A DNA stretch of 64,000 bases, taken from NCBI RefSeq assembly GCF_003226535.1, contig NZ_QKOB01000001.1:248001-312000 (forward strand), given 5' to 3'. The translations under genes were made by a program, and so were the position numbers. Position 1 is the first letter of the stretch, and every line of letters starts with the position of its first letter. The notes beneath the pieces were generated by a model, which saw only the letters and a program-made list of their open reading frames with translations, ran no database searches and was not told the origin of the DNA. Of the stretch, positions 27,911 to 36,846 are shown in pieces. Origin of the DNA: Meiothermus sp. Pnk-1 (GTDB lineage: Bacteria; Deinococcota; Deinococci; Deinococcales; Thermaceae).

Positions 27911-28140
27911 AGGGGACGATCCCCTTCAGGACGGGCTACGCCCGTACACCCGGAGGTAGATTCCCTGTCGGGACGAGCAAAGCTCGTACACCTGGGGTAG
28001 ATTCCCTTCGGGACAGCCTATGGCTGTACACCTAGGGGACGATCCCCTATCGGGACGGGCAGGGCCCGTACACCTAGGGACCGATCCCCTTCGTTCGGCG
28101 TACGCCGTGGGGGACGTGCGATCGGCCCAATGCCCCAACA
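27911..28140 (-). repeat. Tandem hairpin-repeat array B, opposite orientation to array A
   Basis: Four hairpins on the plus strand: ACGGGC/GCCCGT (27931-27945), ACGAGC/GCTCGT (27973-27987), ACAGCC/GGCTGT (28013-28027) and ACGGGC/GCCCGT with a different loop (28055-28069). Spacing is 42, 40 and 42 bp. Linkers alternate between the AGGGGATCGTCCCCT and AGGGAATCTACC types, as in array A. A leader unit near 28075-28120 matches that of array A in minus orientation. It fills the 319-bp gap between the desaturase-like and photolyase genes, which holds no gene. Confidence 0.85.
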
Positions 28141-28219
28141 ATCCGGTTACCGGTGTACCGACCCTGGCTTTGTAGGTCGGGCTAAGGGCGCCCTTCGGCT
28201 CTGCGGGTAAAAGAAGGGC

Positions 28220-29533
28220 ATGAACCTCGTCTGGCACCGAGCCGACCTGCGCCTCCACGACAACCCGGCCCTGGCTGCTGCCTTGCGCAGCGGCCCCGCG
28301 CTGGGCCTGGTGGTCCTCGACCCTAACATCCTAAGCAACACCTCCGCCCGGCGGCGGGCTTGGTTTTGCCGCAATGTCGCCGCGCTGCGCGAGGCCTATG
28401 CCCGGTGCGGGGGCACCTTGTTGGTGCGAAGCGGGTTGCCCTGGGAGGTGCTGCCCCGGGTGGTGGCCGAGCTGGGCCTTCGCCGGGTCTTCGCGGTGCG
28501 CAACTCGACTCCCTACGCCCGCTTCCGCGACCGGAAGGTGGAGGAGGCCCTGCCGGGCCGGGTGGCATGGTTCCACGGCCAGTACGTCCAGAAGCCGGGA
28601 GAGATCCTCAAACCGGATGGGGGCCCCTACACCGTGTTCACCCCCTATTTCCGCCGGTGGTGGGCCGCTTTGGAAGGGGAGCCGCTCGAGGTGCCCGCTC
28701 GCTTTCCCCCGGCGGCCCTCCCCCCCGAATACGATCCGGGTTCGCTCCCAGAGGAGTCCTCCGACGTGCCCTTGCCGCCCGCGGGGGAGGAGGCCGCGCT
28801 AGGGGCGCTCGAGGCCTTCCTCTCGGACAGGCTGCCGCTGTATCACCAGACCCGTGACCGGCTCGACGGCAGCGGGGGCTCGCGCCTGTCCTACTACTTC
28901 ACCCTGGGGGTGCTCTCGCCCCGGCTGGCAGTGCGGCGGGCCCTGCGGGTGGGGGGGGAGGGGGCCCGCAAGTGGGTGAGCGAGCTGGCCTGGCGCGACT
29001 TCAGCGGAGAGCTGCTCCACAACTTCCCCCACATGGCGCGCTCGGCCTTCGACCCGCGCTGGGACGGGCTACCCTGGCAGGACGACCCCGAGCTCTTCGG
29101 GGCCTGGCTCGAGGGCCGCACCGGTATTCCGGTGGTGGACGCCGCCATGCGCGAGCTGCGGGCCACCGGCTTCCTCTCGAACCGCGCGCGGATGGTGGTG
29201 GCGCAGTTCGCGGTGAAGCTGGCCCTGCTGCCCTGGCAGAAGTGCGAGCGGGCCTTCCGCGACCTGCTGCTCGACGGGGACAACGCCTCCAACCTACAGG
29301 GCTGGCAGTGGGCAGGGGGGCTGGGGGTGGACGCGGCCCCCTACTTCCGGGTGTTCAACCTCGCGGCCCAGGCCCAGACCCACGACCCCGGCGGCGATTG
29401 GCTACGCCGCTGGGTACCCGAGTCTGAGGGTAGGCTCGAGCCTTACGGGCGACCCGTGCTCGACCTCGAGGCCGCCCGCCGGCGCTACCTCGAGGCGGCC
29501 GCACGGATCGCCCGAGGGGGGCCTCGAGGCTGA
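28220..29533 (+). CDS. phr: Deoxyribodipyrimidine photolyase
   Basis: Repairs UV-induced pyrimidine dimers using light and FAD. The 437-residue protein starts with WHRADLRLHDNPAL, then ends with the FAD-binding helical domain. Signatures: GGSRLSYYFTLGVLSPR, WVSELAWRDF, WLEGRTGIPVVDAAMRELR, GFLSNRARMVVAQF and DNASNLQGWQWAGGLGVDAAPYFRVFNL. The extra N-terminal antenna domain fold is present. Length is typical of the class. Array B occupies the upstream region, so its promoter is not obvious. Confidence 0.95.
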   Translation: MNLVWHRADLRLHDNPALAAALRSGPALGLVVLDPNILSNTSARRRAWFCRNVAALREAYARCGGTLLVRSGLPWEVLPRVVAELGLRRVFAVRNSTPYARFRDRKVEEALPGRVAWFHGQYVQKPGEILKPDGGPYTVFTPYFRRWWAALEGEPLEVPARFPPAALPPEYDPGSLPEESSDVPLPPAGEEAALGALEAFLSDRLPLYHQTRDRLDGSGGSRLSYYFTLGVLSPRLAVRRALRVGGEGARKWVSELAWRDFSGELLHNFPHMARSAFDPRWDGLPWQDDPELFGAWLEGRTGIPVVDAAMRELRATGFLSNRARMVVAQFAVKLALLPWQKCERAFRDLLLDGDNASNLQGWQWAGGLGVDAAPYFRVFNLAAQAQTHDPGGDWLRRWVPESEGRLEPYGRPVLDLEAARRRYLEAAARIARGGPRG

Positions 29534-29651
29534 ACGTAATATAGACAAATATTGTACGTAAACTGAACAGATAGGCTCGTGGCAGGAGAGGCAAGGGGAC
29601 TGCAACCCCGAAGCCAGGGGCCCATCCCTTGCCGATCCGGGAGGGATAGAG

Positions 29652-30155
29652 ATGAAGATCAAGGCTTTGTTCGTCGCCGGAGGCTTGGCCCTGGCCGCCC
29701 TCGGCCTCACCGTGGCCCAGAACATGCAAAACACGCCCGACACCAGCAAGCAGACCATCGCCCAGATCGTGGCCTCCAACCCCAACTTCAGCACCCTGCT
29801 GGCGGCGGTGAAGGCGGCGGGGTTGGTAGAGACCCTCTCCGGCCCCGGCCCCTTCACGGTCTTCGCGCCCACCAACGAGGCCTTTGCCAAGATCCCCAAA
29901 GCCGACCTGGACAAGCTTCTGGCGGATAAGGCGGCCCTCACCAAGGTGCTCACCTACCACGTGGTGGCGGGACGGGTGCCCTCCAGCGAGGTGGTCAAGC
30001 TGAAGGAAGCCAAGACCGTCCAGGGCCAGGCCATAACCATCGCGGTATCGGGCGGCAGCGTCATCCTCAACGGATACTCCAAGGTGACGGCGGTGGATAT
30101 CCCCGCTAGTAACGGCGTGATCCACGTGATCGACACCGTGTTGCTGCCCAAATAA
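29652..30155 (+). CDS. Secreted fasciclin-domain protein
   Basis: A 167-residue protein with a signal peptide (about 1-22) and one FAS1 domain: TIAQIVASNPNFSTLLAAVKAAGLVETL, GPFTVFAPTNEAFAKIP, LTYHVVAGRV and VIHVIDTVLLP. Such proteins act in adhesion or surface contact. GGGAGGG precedes the ATG. A near-palindrome with ACGTAATAT/ATATTGTACGT arms lies about 100 bp upstream and could be part of its control. It ends at a strong terminator. Confidence 0.9.
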   Translation: MKIKALFVAGGLALAALGLTVAQNMQNTPDTSKQTIAQIVASNPNFSTLLAAVKAAGLVETLSGPGPFTVFAPTNEAFAKIPKADLDKLLADKAALTKVLTYHVVAGRVPSSEVVKLKEAKTVQGQAITIAVSGGSVILNGYSKVTAVDIPASNGVIHVIDTVLLPK

Positions 30156-30167
30156 TCGCCCCCTTCA

Positions 30168-30200
30168 AGACACCCCCGCCTGGGCGGGGGTGTCTCTTTT
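30168..30200 (+). terminator. Terminator after the fasciclin gene
   Basis: A 13-bp perfect stem (AGACACCCCCGCC/GGCGGGGGTGTCT) with a 2-nt loop is followed by CTTTT, 13 bp after the stop codon. Confidence 0.9.
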
Positions 30201-30313
30201 CCACCCCGCTGGCCGTGTATACTGACCGGCGGGTCAGGAGAAGGGGGGTGAAAGTGGTCTAAAAATTTGGACGGGCTCGAGACTATAGGGTGGAACGCGA
30301 AAGGAGAACGCTG

Positions 30314-31012
30314 ATGAGTAAACGCGTCGTGCTTCTAGCTTCAGCCTTGTTTGGATTCGTTATGGCCTTTGCCCAGGACGCATTTCCCCAGCCCGGTCCC
30401 AACGATGCCCTGGTGCGCTTCGTACACCTGGTGCCGGACGGGCCCAAAATCGACATATCGGCGGGGAGCAAGAAGATATTTGAAGAGCTTGCCTATAAGG
30501 ATACCGCCACCTACTTGCCGGTGGCGGCGGGAGAGCCGAGCTTCGTGGTGAGCGAGGTCGCCAAAACCGACGACAAAGGCAACCCCCAGCCCGGAGCAAA
30601 GCTCCTCGAGCTCAAGGCCAAGCTCGAGAAAGGGAGGCGTTACACCATCGCGCTCCTGGGTTCGGCCAAACAGCCCAAGGCCCAGGTTTTCGACGACGCC
30701 TTCAAGGCGGTACAGGGCCAGGCCCTGGTGCGGGTCGTCCAGGCCTCCGCTGACGTCCCGGCGGTGGACGTGGCGGTGAAGGGCGGGCCGCTGCTGTTCA
30801 AAGGGCTGGCTTACGGCCAGGGTTCAGCGTACACCCCGGTGCGGGCTATGATCTACGACCTCGAGGTGCGCCCGGCGGGCAAGGCTGAGGTGGTTCTCTC
30901 CTTGCCGGGGATCAGCCTGCAAGCGGGGCGGGTCTACACCGTTTTCGTGGTGGGTAACGCGGCGGATACTACCCTCGAGGCGGTGTTTGCCGAGGACAAC
31001 TACGGCGAGTAG
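30314..31012 (+). CDS. Secreted DUF4397 protein
   Basis: A 232-residue exported protein with a signal peptide (about 1-21) and two related beta-domains, each beginning with an ALVRFVHLVPDGPKIDI / ALVRVVQASADVPAVDV element and each containing a KKIFEELAYKDTATYLPV-type segment. This is the DUF4397 pattern, a family of unknown function often found on cell surfaces. The ATG at 30314 follows AAGGAGA; a GTG at 30290 is an alternative. A -10-like TATAGG lies upstream. Confidence 0.85.
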   Translation: MSKRVVLLASALFGFVMAFAQDAFPQPGPNDALVRFVHLVPDGPKIDISAGSKKIFEELAYKDTATYLPVAAGEPSFVVSEVAKTDDKGNPQPGAKLLELKAKLEKGRRYTIALLGSAKQPKAQVFDDAFKAVQGQALVRVVQASADVPAVDVAVKGGPLLFKGLAYGQGSAYTPVRAMIYDLEVRPAGKAEVVLSLPGISLQAGRVYTVFVVGNAADTTLEAVFAEDNYGE

Positions 31013-31115
31013 ATCCGCTCTTCGGCCAGGGCGGGCGTTCCTGCCCGCCCCGGCTGCTGTGTGGGTTGTAGGCGGGGCCTCGGTTCCCTTACGGGCGAAG
31101 CGCCAGAATCGTCTT

Positions 31116-32402
31116 GTGCGGGGGATTCTGTTGCTGCTGGCGGCGCTGGGCCTGGCCGGGGCGCAAAGCCCGAGGTGGGCGGGCGACCCCGAGTACCGCA
31201 CCTTTCCCGGCACGCCGACCGCTGCCGGGCCGACCTTGGACAAAAGCTACGCCCTCGTCTACCCGGCTCAGGGGGAGTTCAGGGGTACGGTCCTCTTCGT
31301 GCCAGGGTTTTTGGGCGGGGCCACCAACTTCGACGCCTTGGCCCGGCGGTTGGTTTTGGCCGCCCCGGGCTGGGAGGTGTGGGCCTGGGACCGCCGCGCC
31401 AACGGCCTCGAGGACCGCCGCGGTTTCGCCACTGCCGACCCCTGGGCCTATTACCAGCGCTACCAGCTCCCGGAGTTTCCCTTTCTCAAGGACTGGGGCC
31501 TCCAGGTGCACCTGGGCGACCTCGAGCGCCTGGTGGAGCAAGCTCGCTCCCGTGGCCCGGTGGTGCTGGCCGGGCATAGCCTGGGGGCCAGCCTGGCCGC
31601 GCTCTTTGCTCTGTACCACGAGGATCTCGCCGGGCTGATCCTGCTGGACGGCTTGCCCAACCTGATCCGAGTCGGCCAGGAGCAGTACCACAGCGGCGGC
31701 CTCAGCCAGTTTGGCCACACGCCGGGCTTGGACGAACTGCTCGCGGGGAAGGCCCCGCCCTACATCACCCTCTTCGGGCTCGACCCTATCGGCTTTGCCC
31801 AAGCCGAGGCGCAGGCCTTCATGGCTGCCCAGGCCCCGCAGGCCGACGCCCCTCCCGGTTGGGCGCCCTGGCGGGCCAGCCGTATCGCGGCCGCCTTGTA
31901 CCGGGTGGACGACCGCTATCAGCCCTTCCCGGCGTTCTCGGTCTCGCTGGGCCGTGCGGTGGGGCGCGAGGGCTTCAACCTCTTGGGCTTCCTTTTCGGC
32001 AATTTGACCTACACCGTGCGGGGGCCGCGGGGGAACCGGGTCGAGTGGCAGGATACCGGGGAAGCCACCGACCCGCTGGAGTTTTTACGGCTCTACGCCA
32101 ACCCCACTACCGGCTTCTCCGAGTGGTTCTTCCCCTACCGGCTCATCCTGGATATCGGAGCCTGGGAGGTCGCGGTGCCCCAACTCAAGCCGCGCACGCT
32201 CCCTTACCCGGTGTTGGCGCTCGGGGCCGGGCGCGGGTTGCTGCCCCACGCGGAGGATTTCGCCGGGCTCTCGAGCGTGTTCCCCGGCTCGAGCTTCGAC
32301 GTGCGGATCCTGCCGGGGCTCACCCACCTAGACCTCCTTACCGGGCGGGATGGGCCTGCGGTGGGGCCGATCGCCCGGTATCTACAGGCGCTTCGCCCAT
32401 AG
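31116..32402 (+). CDS. Exported alpha/beta hydrolase (lipase/esterase-like)
   Basis: A 428-residue protein with signal peptide (GTG start, VRGILLLLAALGLAGAQ) and an alpha/beta-hydrolase fold. The nucleophile elbow is GHSLGAS, preceded by VLFVPGFLGGATNFDALARRL, and an LPGLTHLDLL segment near the C-terminus may hold the catalytic His. Upstream in-frame sequence to 30987 is rejected as it overlaps the previous gene end and lacks a signal. Substrate unknown. Confidence 0.75.
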   Translation: MRGILLLLAALGLAGAQSPRWAGDPEYRTFPGTPTAAGPTLDKSYALVYPAQGEFRGTVLFVPGFLGGATNFDALARRLVLAAPGWEVWAWDRRANGLEDRRGFATADPWAYYQRYQLPEFPFLKDWGLQVHLGDLERLVEQARSRGPVVLAGHSLGASLAALFALYHEDLAGLILLDGLPNLIRVGQEQYHSGGLSQFGHTPGLDELLAGKAPPYITLFGLDPIGFAQAEAQAFMAAQAPQADAPPGWAPWRASRIAAALYRVDDRYQPFPAFSVSLGRAVGREGFNLLGFLFGNLTYTVRGPRGNRVEWQDTGEATDPLEFLRLYANPTTGFSEWFFPYRLILDIGAWEVAVPQLKPRTLPYPVLALGAGRGLLPHAEDFAGLSSVFPGSSFDVRILPGLTHLDLLTGRDGPAVGPIARYLQALRP

Positions 32403-32778
32403 ACCGAAGTAGGGCACCACGATCCCGTCCGGTTTGGCCGCCACCACCGCCTCGGCGGGGATGTTGGATGTTTACGCAGCCCGCTCCCGCGCGCTTCCTC
32501 TCAGCCCCTGCCAAGGCGATAAGCCCCCCCACTGATGAGGGGGTTGCGGGGGTAGAGGTAGAGCACCCGCTGCTTGGGCTGGCCCGTGCGCTGGGAGAGC
32601 TTGGAGCGCAAGGCTCGAGGCCCTGCACCAGTTCCTCCCCACGCTGCACCCGTCCGACCGCCGCGGCCACGGTGCGGATCTTTTTCCTGACCCCCTCCAG
32701 GGTGGGCTCGGCGTTCAGGCGGAAGAAGAGGCCGATGTCGGGTTTGGTTTTCCTGCGGGGTTTGTAAGGCTTGCCCAC
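32403..32778 (-). pseudogene. Decayed haem ABC transporter binding-protein (HmuT-like) fragment
   Basis: On the minus strand a piece with PTLEGVRKKIRTVAAAVG is followed, in a shifted frame (break near 32617), by RVLYLYPRNPLISGGAYRL, and further on by NIPAEAVVAAKPDGIVVPYF. These occur in this order in haem-binding proteins of ABC importers. Frame changes and missing ends show decay. No intact partner genes are in this window. Identity is from remembered family patterns, so it is tentative. Confidence 0.5.
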
Positions 32779-32920
32779 CCGCGGGGGTTATACGCCGGGA
32801 CTACAGTCATAGCCATCGGCTCGAGCTAAACTTTTGTGTAAGCTCCCCCTTCTCTCCGCCCTGCATCCGAAAGCGGACTCCGGGCCCATGAAAGGTGCCA
32901 TGCCCGTGTTCGAGGTGAAC

Positions 32921-33454
32921 ATGCCCCGACCTTGGTTGCTGGTCGCGCTGGTGGGACTGGCCTACGCCCAAGCCCCCCAGTTCGCGGTAGAGGGGCGGGT
33001 GACCTACGCCGCCAGCTACCCCCTGGGCCGGTGGGAGGGAACCAACACCACCGCCAGCGGACAGGTACGCTGGGAGATGGAAAGCGGGGCGTTGGAGGGG
33101 CGGATCTGCGTGGACCTGCGCGCTTTCAACTCCGGCAACCCCTTGCGCGACGCCGATTCCCGCGGGGTATTCGAGGTGAACAAGTACCCCCAAAGCTGTT
33201 TCCAGCCCATCCGCCTGCTCCGCCAAGGGGAAGCGGTGAGCGTGGTGGGGATCCTCGAGCTGCACGGGGTGAGCAGGGAGATCCGCATCGCGGGGAGCTT
33301 GAGCCAAGAAGGTGCGGCTTACCGTTTTCGTGGCGTCTTTGAGACCAGGTTTTCGGAGTGGAACCTCGAGCGCCCCAGCCTGATCTTCGTGAGGGTGGAC
33401 GATCCTGTGCAGGTGCGCCTGGAGGCCCGGGTGGAGCCGGTTTGGACGAGGTAG
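32921..33454 (+). CDS. YceI-family exported lipocalin-like protein
   Basis: A 177-residue periplasmic protein with a signal peptide (MPRPWLLVALVGLAYAQ) and the YceI beta-barrel pattern: GRVTYAASYPLG, RDADSRGVFEVNKYP and ILELHGVSREI. YceI proteins bind isoprenoid chains in the barrel. The ATG at 32921 is preceded by GAGGTGA; an upstream in-frame ATG (32900) is possible. A TetR-type regulator begins 6 bp after its stop codon, so they form an operon. Confidence 0.85.
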   Translation: MPRPWLLVALVGLAYAQAPQFAVEGRVTYAASYPLGRWEGTNTTASGQVRWEMESGALEGRICVDLRAFNSGNPLRDADSRGVFEVNKYPQSCFQPIRLLRQGEAVSVVGILELHGVSREIRIAGSLSQEGAAYRFRGVFETRFSEWNLERPSLIFVRVDDPVQVRLEARVEPVWTR

Positions 33455-33460
33455 CCATCC

Positions 33461-33988
33461 GTGAATACCCGTGAAGCCCTCCTCGAGCGCGCCAAGGCGG
33501 CATTTGCCGAACGGGGCTACGCCGCCACCAGCCTGGAGGTGCTGGCGCGCGGCCTAGGCCTGTCTAAAGCCGCCGTCTACCACCACTTCCCCTCCAAGCG
33601 GGCCTTGCTGAAAGCGCTGTTGGAAGAGGCCCTGGAGGAGACCCGCCAGGCCCTGGACCAGCCAGCAGGCCTCGAGCAGCGGCTACTCGGCTACGCCCTA
33701 GCCTACCGCGGGCAGGTCGAGCCCCTGACGGCCCTCATGACGGCCCACTCCGGGAGGCGGGGGGGAGACCAGGAGGCGGTCAAGATCTCGCTGGCGGCCA
33801 TGCAGCAGGGGATGGACCTCCTGGCCGGAGCGCTCGAGGCGGTAGTCCCGGGCAGGGGAAGGGTGATGGCGGCGATTTTTTCGTCCATCGTACACGGGGC
33901 CTACATGATAGGGCGGCACTTGCCGGGGTACGAGGTCGAAGCTCTGCTGCGCGAAGGGGTGCGGGTCTTCGTAGGGGGCCTGCCCTGA
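33461..33988 (+). CDS. TetR/AcrR-family transcriptional regulator
   Basis: A 175-residue DNA-binding protein. The N-terminal HTH reads RAKAAFAERGYAATSLEVLARGLGLSKAAVYHHFPSK (about 10-46), the rest is a helical ligand-binding domain. It starts at GTG 33461 directly after yceI. It may control yceI-type transcription in response to a small ligand; this is inference. Confidence 0.85.
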   Translation: MNTREALLERAKAAFAERGYAATSLEVLARGLGLSKAAVYHHFPSKRALLKALLEEALEETRQALDQPAGLEQRLLGYALAYRGQVEPLTALMTAHSGRRGGDQEAVKISLAAMQQGMDLLAGALEAVVPGRGRVMAAIFSSIVHGAYMIGRHLPGYEVEALLREGVRVFVGGLP

Positions 33989-34051
33989 TCGGGAGCCGCA
34001 GCCTCGCCCCTTGCGCATGGCTCAGCCCCAGTTAAGCGGGGGTATGCAACA

Positions 34052-34711
34052 ATGGAGGCCGTGAGCGTTCGGGTGCTGCTGGTCGAGGACGACCGGGGGG
34101 TGCGGGAGGCCCTCAAGCTAGGTCTCGAATTGGAAGGCTACACCGTGCTAGAGGCTTCGAATGGCCCAGAGTGCCTGCGCAAGCTGGAGGAGGGCCCCGA
34201 CGCGGTGATTCTAGACGTGCTGATGCCGGGGGGCGACGGGTTTGGGGTACTGCGGGAGATCCGGCGCAAAAGCAGCGTACCGGTGCTGATGCTCACCGCT
34301 TTGGACGAGGTGGAATGGCGGGTCAAGGGGCTCAAGGAGGGGGCTGACGACTATCTGGTCAAACCGTATGCCCTGCCCGAGTTGGTCGCTCGCCTCGAGG
34401 CCGTGCTGCGCCGCACGCGCAGGGAAGACGCGATCCTCTCCTACGCCGACCTCACCCTGTACCCGGCCAAGATGGAAGCCCGCCGGGCGGAGCGGGTGCT
34501 GGAGCTTTCCCCCAAGGCCTTTTTGCTGCTGAAATGCCTGGTCGAGCACGCCGAGCGCATCCTGCCCAAAGAGGCCTTGATGCAGCGGGTTTGGGGGGAG
34601 GAGATCGAGCCCAACACGCTCGAGGTCCACCTCTCCGCGTTGCGCCGGGCCCTGGGCGAGCCCCCCTTGCTCCACACCCTGCGCGGGCACGGATATGTCC
34701 TCAGGAAGTGA
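34052..34711 (+). CDS. OmpR/PhoB-family response regulator
   Basis: A 219-residue regulator with a receiver domain (acidic pair D13/D14, phospho-acceptor D55 in VILDVLMPG, K in LVKPYALPE) and a C-terminal winged-helix DNA-binding domain (VWGEEIEPNTLEVHLSALRRAL, HTLRGHGYVLR). It pairs with the kinase gene 53 bp downstream. A second possible start is GTG 34061. It lies upstream of the Sco/monooxygenase genes, which might be targets. Confidence 0.92.
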   Translation: MEAVSVRVLLVEDDRGVREALKLGLELEGYTVLEASNGPECLRKLEEGPDAVILDVLMPGGDGFGVLREIRRKSSVPVLMLTALDEVEWRVKGLKEGADDYLVKPYALPELVARLEAVLRRTRREDAILSYADLTLYPAKMEARRAERVLELSPKAFLLLKCLVEHAERILPKEALMQRVWGEEIEPNTLEVHLSALRRALGEPPLLHTLRGHGYVLRK

Positions 34712-34764
34712 GGTCGGATCGTCCCCGGTGCGCCTTGCCCTGGGAAAAGCCGGCGGTGTAAGCC

Positions 34765-36126
34765 ATGGCCCTCACCACGAAGCCCTATCTCAGCCTCCGC
34801 GCCCGCCTCTTTCTCTGGTTGTTGATCGCCCTGAGCCTGCTCCTGGTGCCGCTGGGGGTGCTCACCGTGCGCGAAGCCCAGCGCGCCGCCCAGGCCGGGC
34901 TCGAGCGGGCGGCCTTGTCGGGCCTGGGAGTCTTGGTGGCCGAGAATGCCGGGGTGCGTGAGCTGTTCTCGCTGGTACAGCGCTTTGGCGGAGGGGTGGG
35001 CTACGTGGTGTGGCTTCCCGGGAGGCGGGGTGCGCCCGGTCTGCTCGAGCCCCGCATAAGCTGGACGGACCGGGGGGAATACCGACTTCCCGAGGGCCTC
35101 ATCGAAGCCCTCGCCGAGGGGCAAAGCTACCGCCATTTGATCGGCGATACGTTGTGGCTGGCCCTGCCCACCGAGGCCGGAGGGATAGGCCTGGGGGTGC
35201 GCGTTTCCGAGGTGGCGGCTCTACCCTCGAGGCTCTTCCAGCTGTATACCGGCTTGGGGGTGGGGCTACTGGTCCTGGCTTGGTCGGTAGGAGCCTGGGG
35301 GCTTTCCCGCTCGCTGCGGCCAACCCTGGAGATGTCGGAGGAGCTCTCCCGGCGCAACCCGGATTTTCTCGAGCCGCTGAGCGAGCCCCGCTTGGCCGAG
35401 CTGCGCCCGGCGGTGGCGTCGCTCAACCGCTTGATGGACGAGCTTTCGCGGGCTTTTGCTCGGCTCAAGGCGCAAGAGAAATCTGCCAAGCGTTTCGCCT
35501 ACGGCGCTTCGCACGAGCTGCGCAACCCCCTGGCCGCCCTCAAGGGCTATCTGGAGGTGCTGGCCCGCCGCCCCGGCGAGCGGCGGGCTATCGAGGGGGC
35601 TTTACGTGAGGCGCAGCGGATGGAGGGCCTGCTCGAGGGCCTGCTCACCTTGGCCCGGCTCGAGGGACGGGGCCGGGTGGAAGGGACGCCCCAGGACTTG
35701 GCCGCCTTTCTAAGGGCCTATGTCCCCGAACGCTTGTCTGAAGTGATCGGTGAGGCCCAGGTGCAGGCTGAGCCTACCCTGCTCACCCTGGCGGTGGAGA
35801 ATCTGCTCAAGAATGCGCACCGGCACGGAGGGGGCCGGGTGCGAGCCCGGCTCGAGCCCGACGGCCCGGGCTTTTGGCTGTGGATCGAGGACCAGGGGCC
35901 GGGGTTCGCGCCGGAGATCCTGCCCCGCGCCTTCGAACCCTTCATCAAGTTTGGGGACGGCACCGGGTTGGGGTTGGCCATCGTAGCCGCGGTGGCCCGG
36001 GTTCACGGAGGGCGGGTTGAAGCCCAGAACCTCGCCGAGGGCGGGGCCAGGGTCGGGATTTGGCTGATCGGGGCCGGGCTGGGGGCTCACTCCCCTGCGG
36101 AAGGCCTTTCCAGCGCAAAGCGCTAA
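34765..36126 (+). CDS. Membrane sensor histidine kinase
   Basis: A 453-residue two-helix sensor: membrane segments at about 14-34 and 159-178 enclose a 120-residue periplasmic loop, followed by a HAMP-like region, dimerisation domain with H250 in YGASHELRNPLAALKGY, and an ATPase domain (NLLKNAHRHGGG, DQGPGFAPE, GDGTGLGLAIV). Partner of the preceding response regulator. What it senses is unknown. Confidence 0.92.
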   Translation: MALTTKPYLSLRARLFLWLLIALSLLLVPLGVLTVREAQRAAQAGLERAALSGLGVLVAENAGVRELFSLVQRFGGGVGYVVWLPGRRGAPGLLEPRISWTDRGEYRLPEGLIEALAEGQSYRHLIGDTLWLALPTEAGGIGLGVRVSEVAALPSRLFQLYTGLGVGLLVLAWSVGAWGLSRSLRPTLEMSEELSRRNPDFLEPLSEPRLAELRPAVASLNRLMDELSRAFARLKAQEKSAKRFAYGASHELRNPLAALKGYLEVLARRPGERRAIEGALREAQRMEGLLEGLLTLARLEGRGRVEGTPQDLAAFLRAYVPERLSEVIGEAQVQAEPTLLTLAVENLLKNAHRHGGGRVRARLEPDGPGFWLWIEDQGPGFAPEILPRAFEPFIKFGDGTGLGLAIVAAVARVHGGRVEAQNLAEGGARVGIWLIGAGLGAHSPAEGLSSAKR

Positions 36127-36246
36127 ACACGGTGGATCCTCCGAAAAGCAGGCCGTTTCTTCAGCCCCAGTTCAGCCAACGCCCCCGGACGCCTTAAGCC
36201 AACCCTCCTACCCTAGCTCTATATTCTCGAGCCGGAGCGGCTTAGG

Positions 36247-36846
36247 ATGGGATGCATGCACAGGATTGGTTGGGTTTTGCTGGCCGGTGGGCTTTGGGCT
36301 GCCGGGGGGGGATTGGCCCACGGCACCCACTACCTGCCCGCCTCGGGGCCGGGGGGGAAGGTTTTTCAACCGGCCAAGCCCCTACCCCCGGTAGAATTGC
36401 AGGATACCTGGACCAAGGCCGTGAGTTTCCCCCCGAAGGGCACCGCCTGGGCTATCTACCTGGGTTACACCGGTTGCCCCGACTTGTGCCCGATGACCCT
36501 CGAGCGGTTGCGCCAGGCCTACGCCAGCCTAGGTAGCCCCAAGACCCTGCGATTGGGCTTCGTGAGCCTGGACCCGGCCAACGACACCCCCCTCGTGATG
36601 GGCCGCTACCTGCGCGGCTTCCCGCCGGTGGAGGGCTTTACCGGGAAGCCGGAAGCCATCGCGCGGCTGGCCGAGGGGCTCGAGGTGCGCTACAATCCCG
36701 GCCCCGGCGGAACCCGGCTCTACCACACCGACGCCATCGCCTTGCTGGACGAGAAAGGCAGGTTGGTGCGGATGATCTTCGGGGCCAGCCGCCTTTCGGC
36801 CACCCGCCTTGCTGAGGAGCTCGAGCACCTGGGGAGCCTGCCATGA
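36247..36846 (+). CDS. SCO1/SenC-family copper chaperone
   Basis: Membrane-exported thioredoxin-fold protein that delivers copper. The 199-residue protein has the signal peptide/anchor, then the Cu site: C77 and C81 in GCPDLCPM, H160 in YHTDA. Its stop codon overlaps the start of the monooxygenase gene (ATGA), so it likely metallates that enzyme rather than cytochrome oxidase. The start could be ATG 36256 instead. Confidence 0.9.
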   Translation: MGCMHRIGWVLLAGGLWAAGGGLAHGTHYLPASGPGGKVFQPAKPLPPVELQDTWTKAVSFPPKGTAWAIYLGYTGCPDLCPMTLERLRQAYASLGSPKTLRLGFVSLDPANDTPLVMGRYLRGFPPVEGFTGKPEAIARLAEGLEVRYNPGPGGTRLYHTDAIALLDEKGRLVRMIFGASRLSATRLAEELEHLGSLP

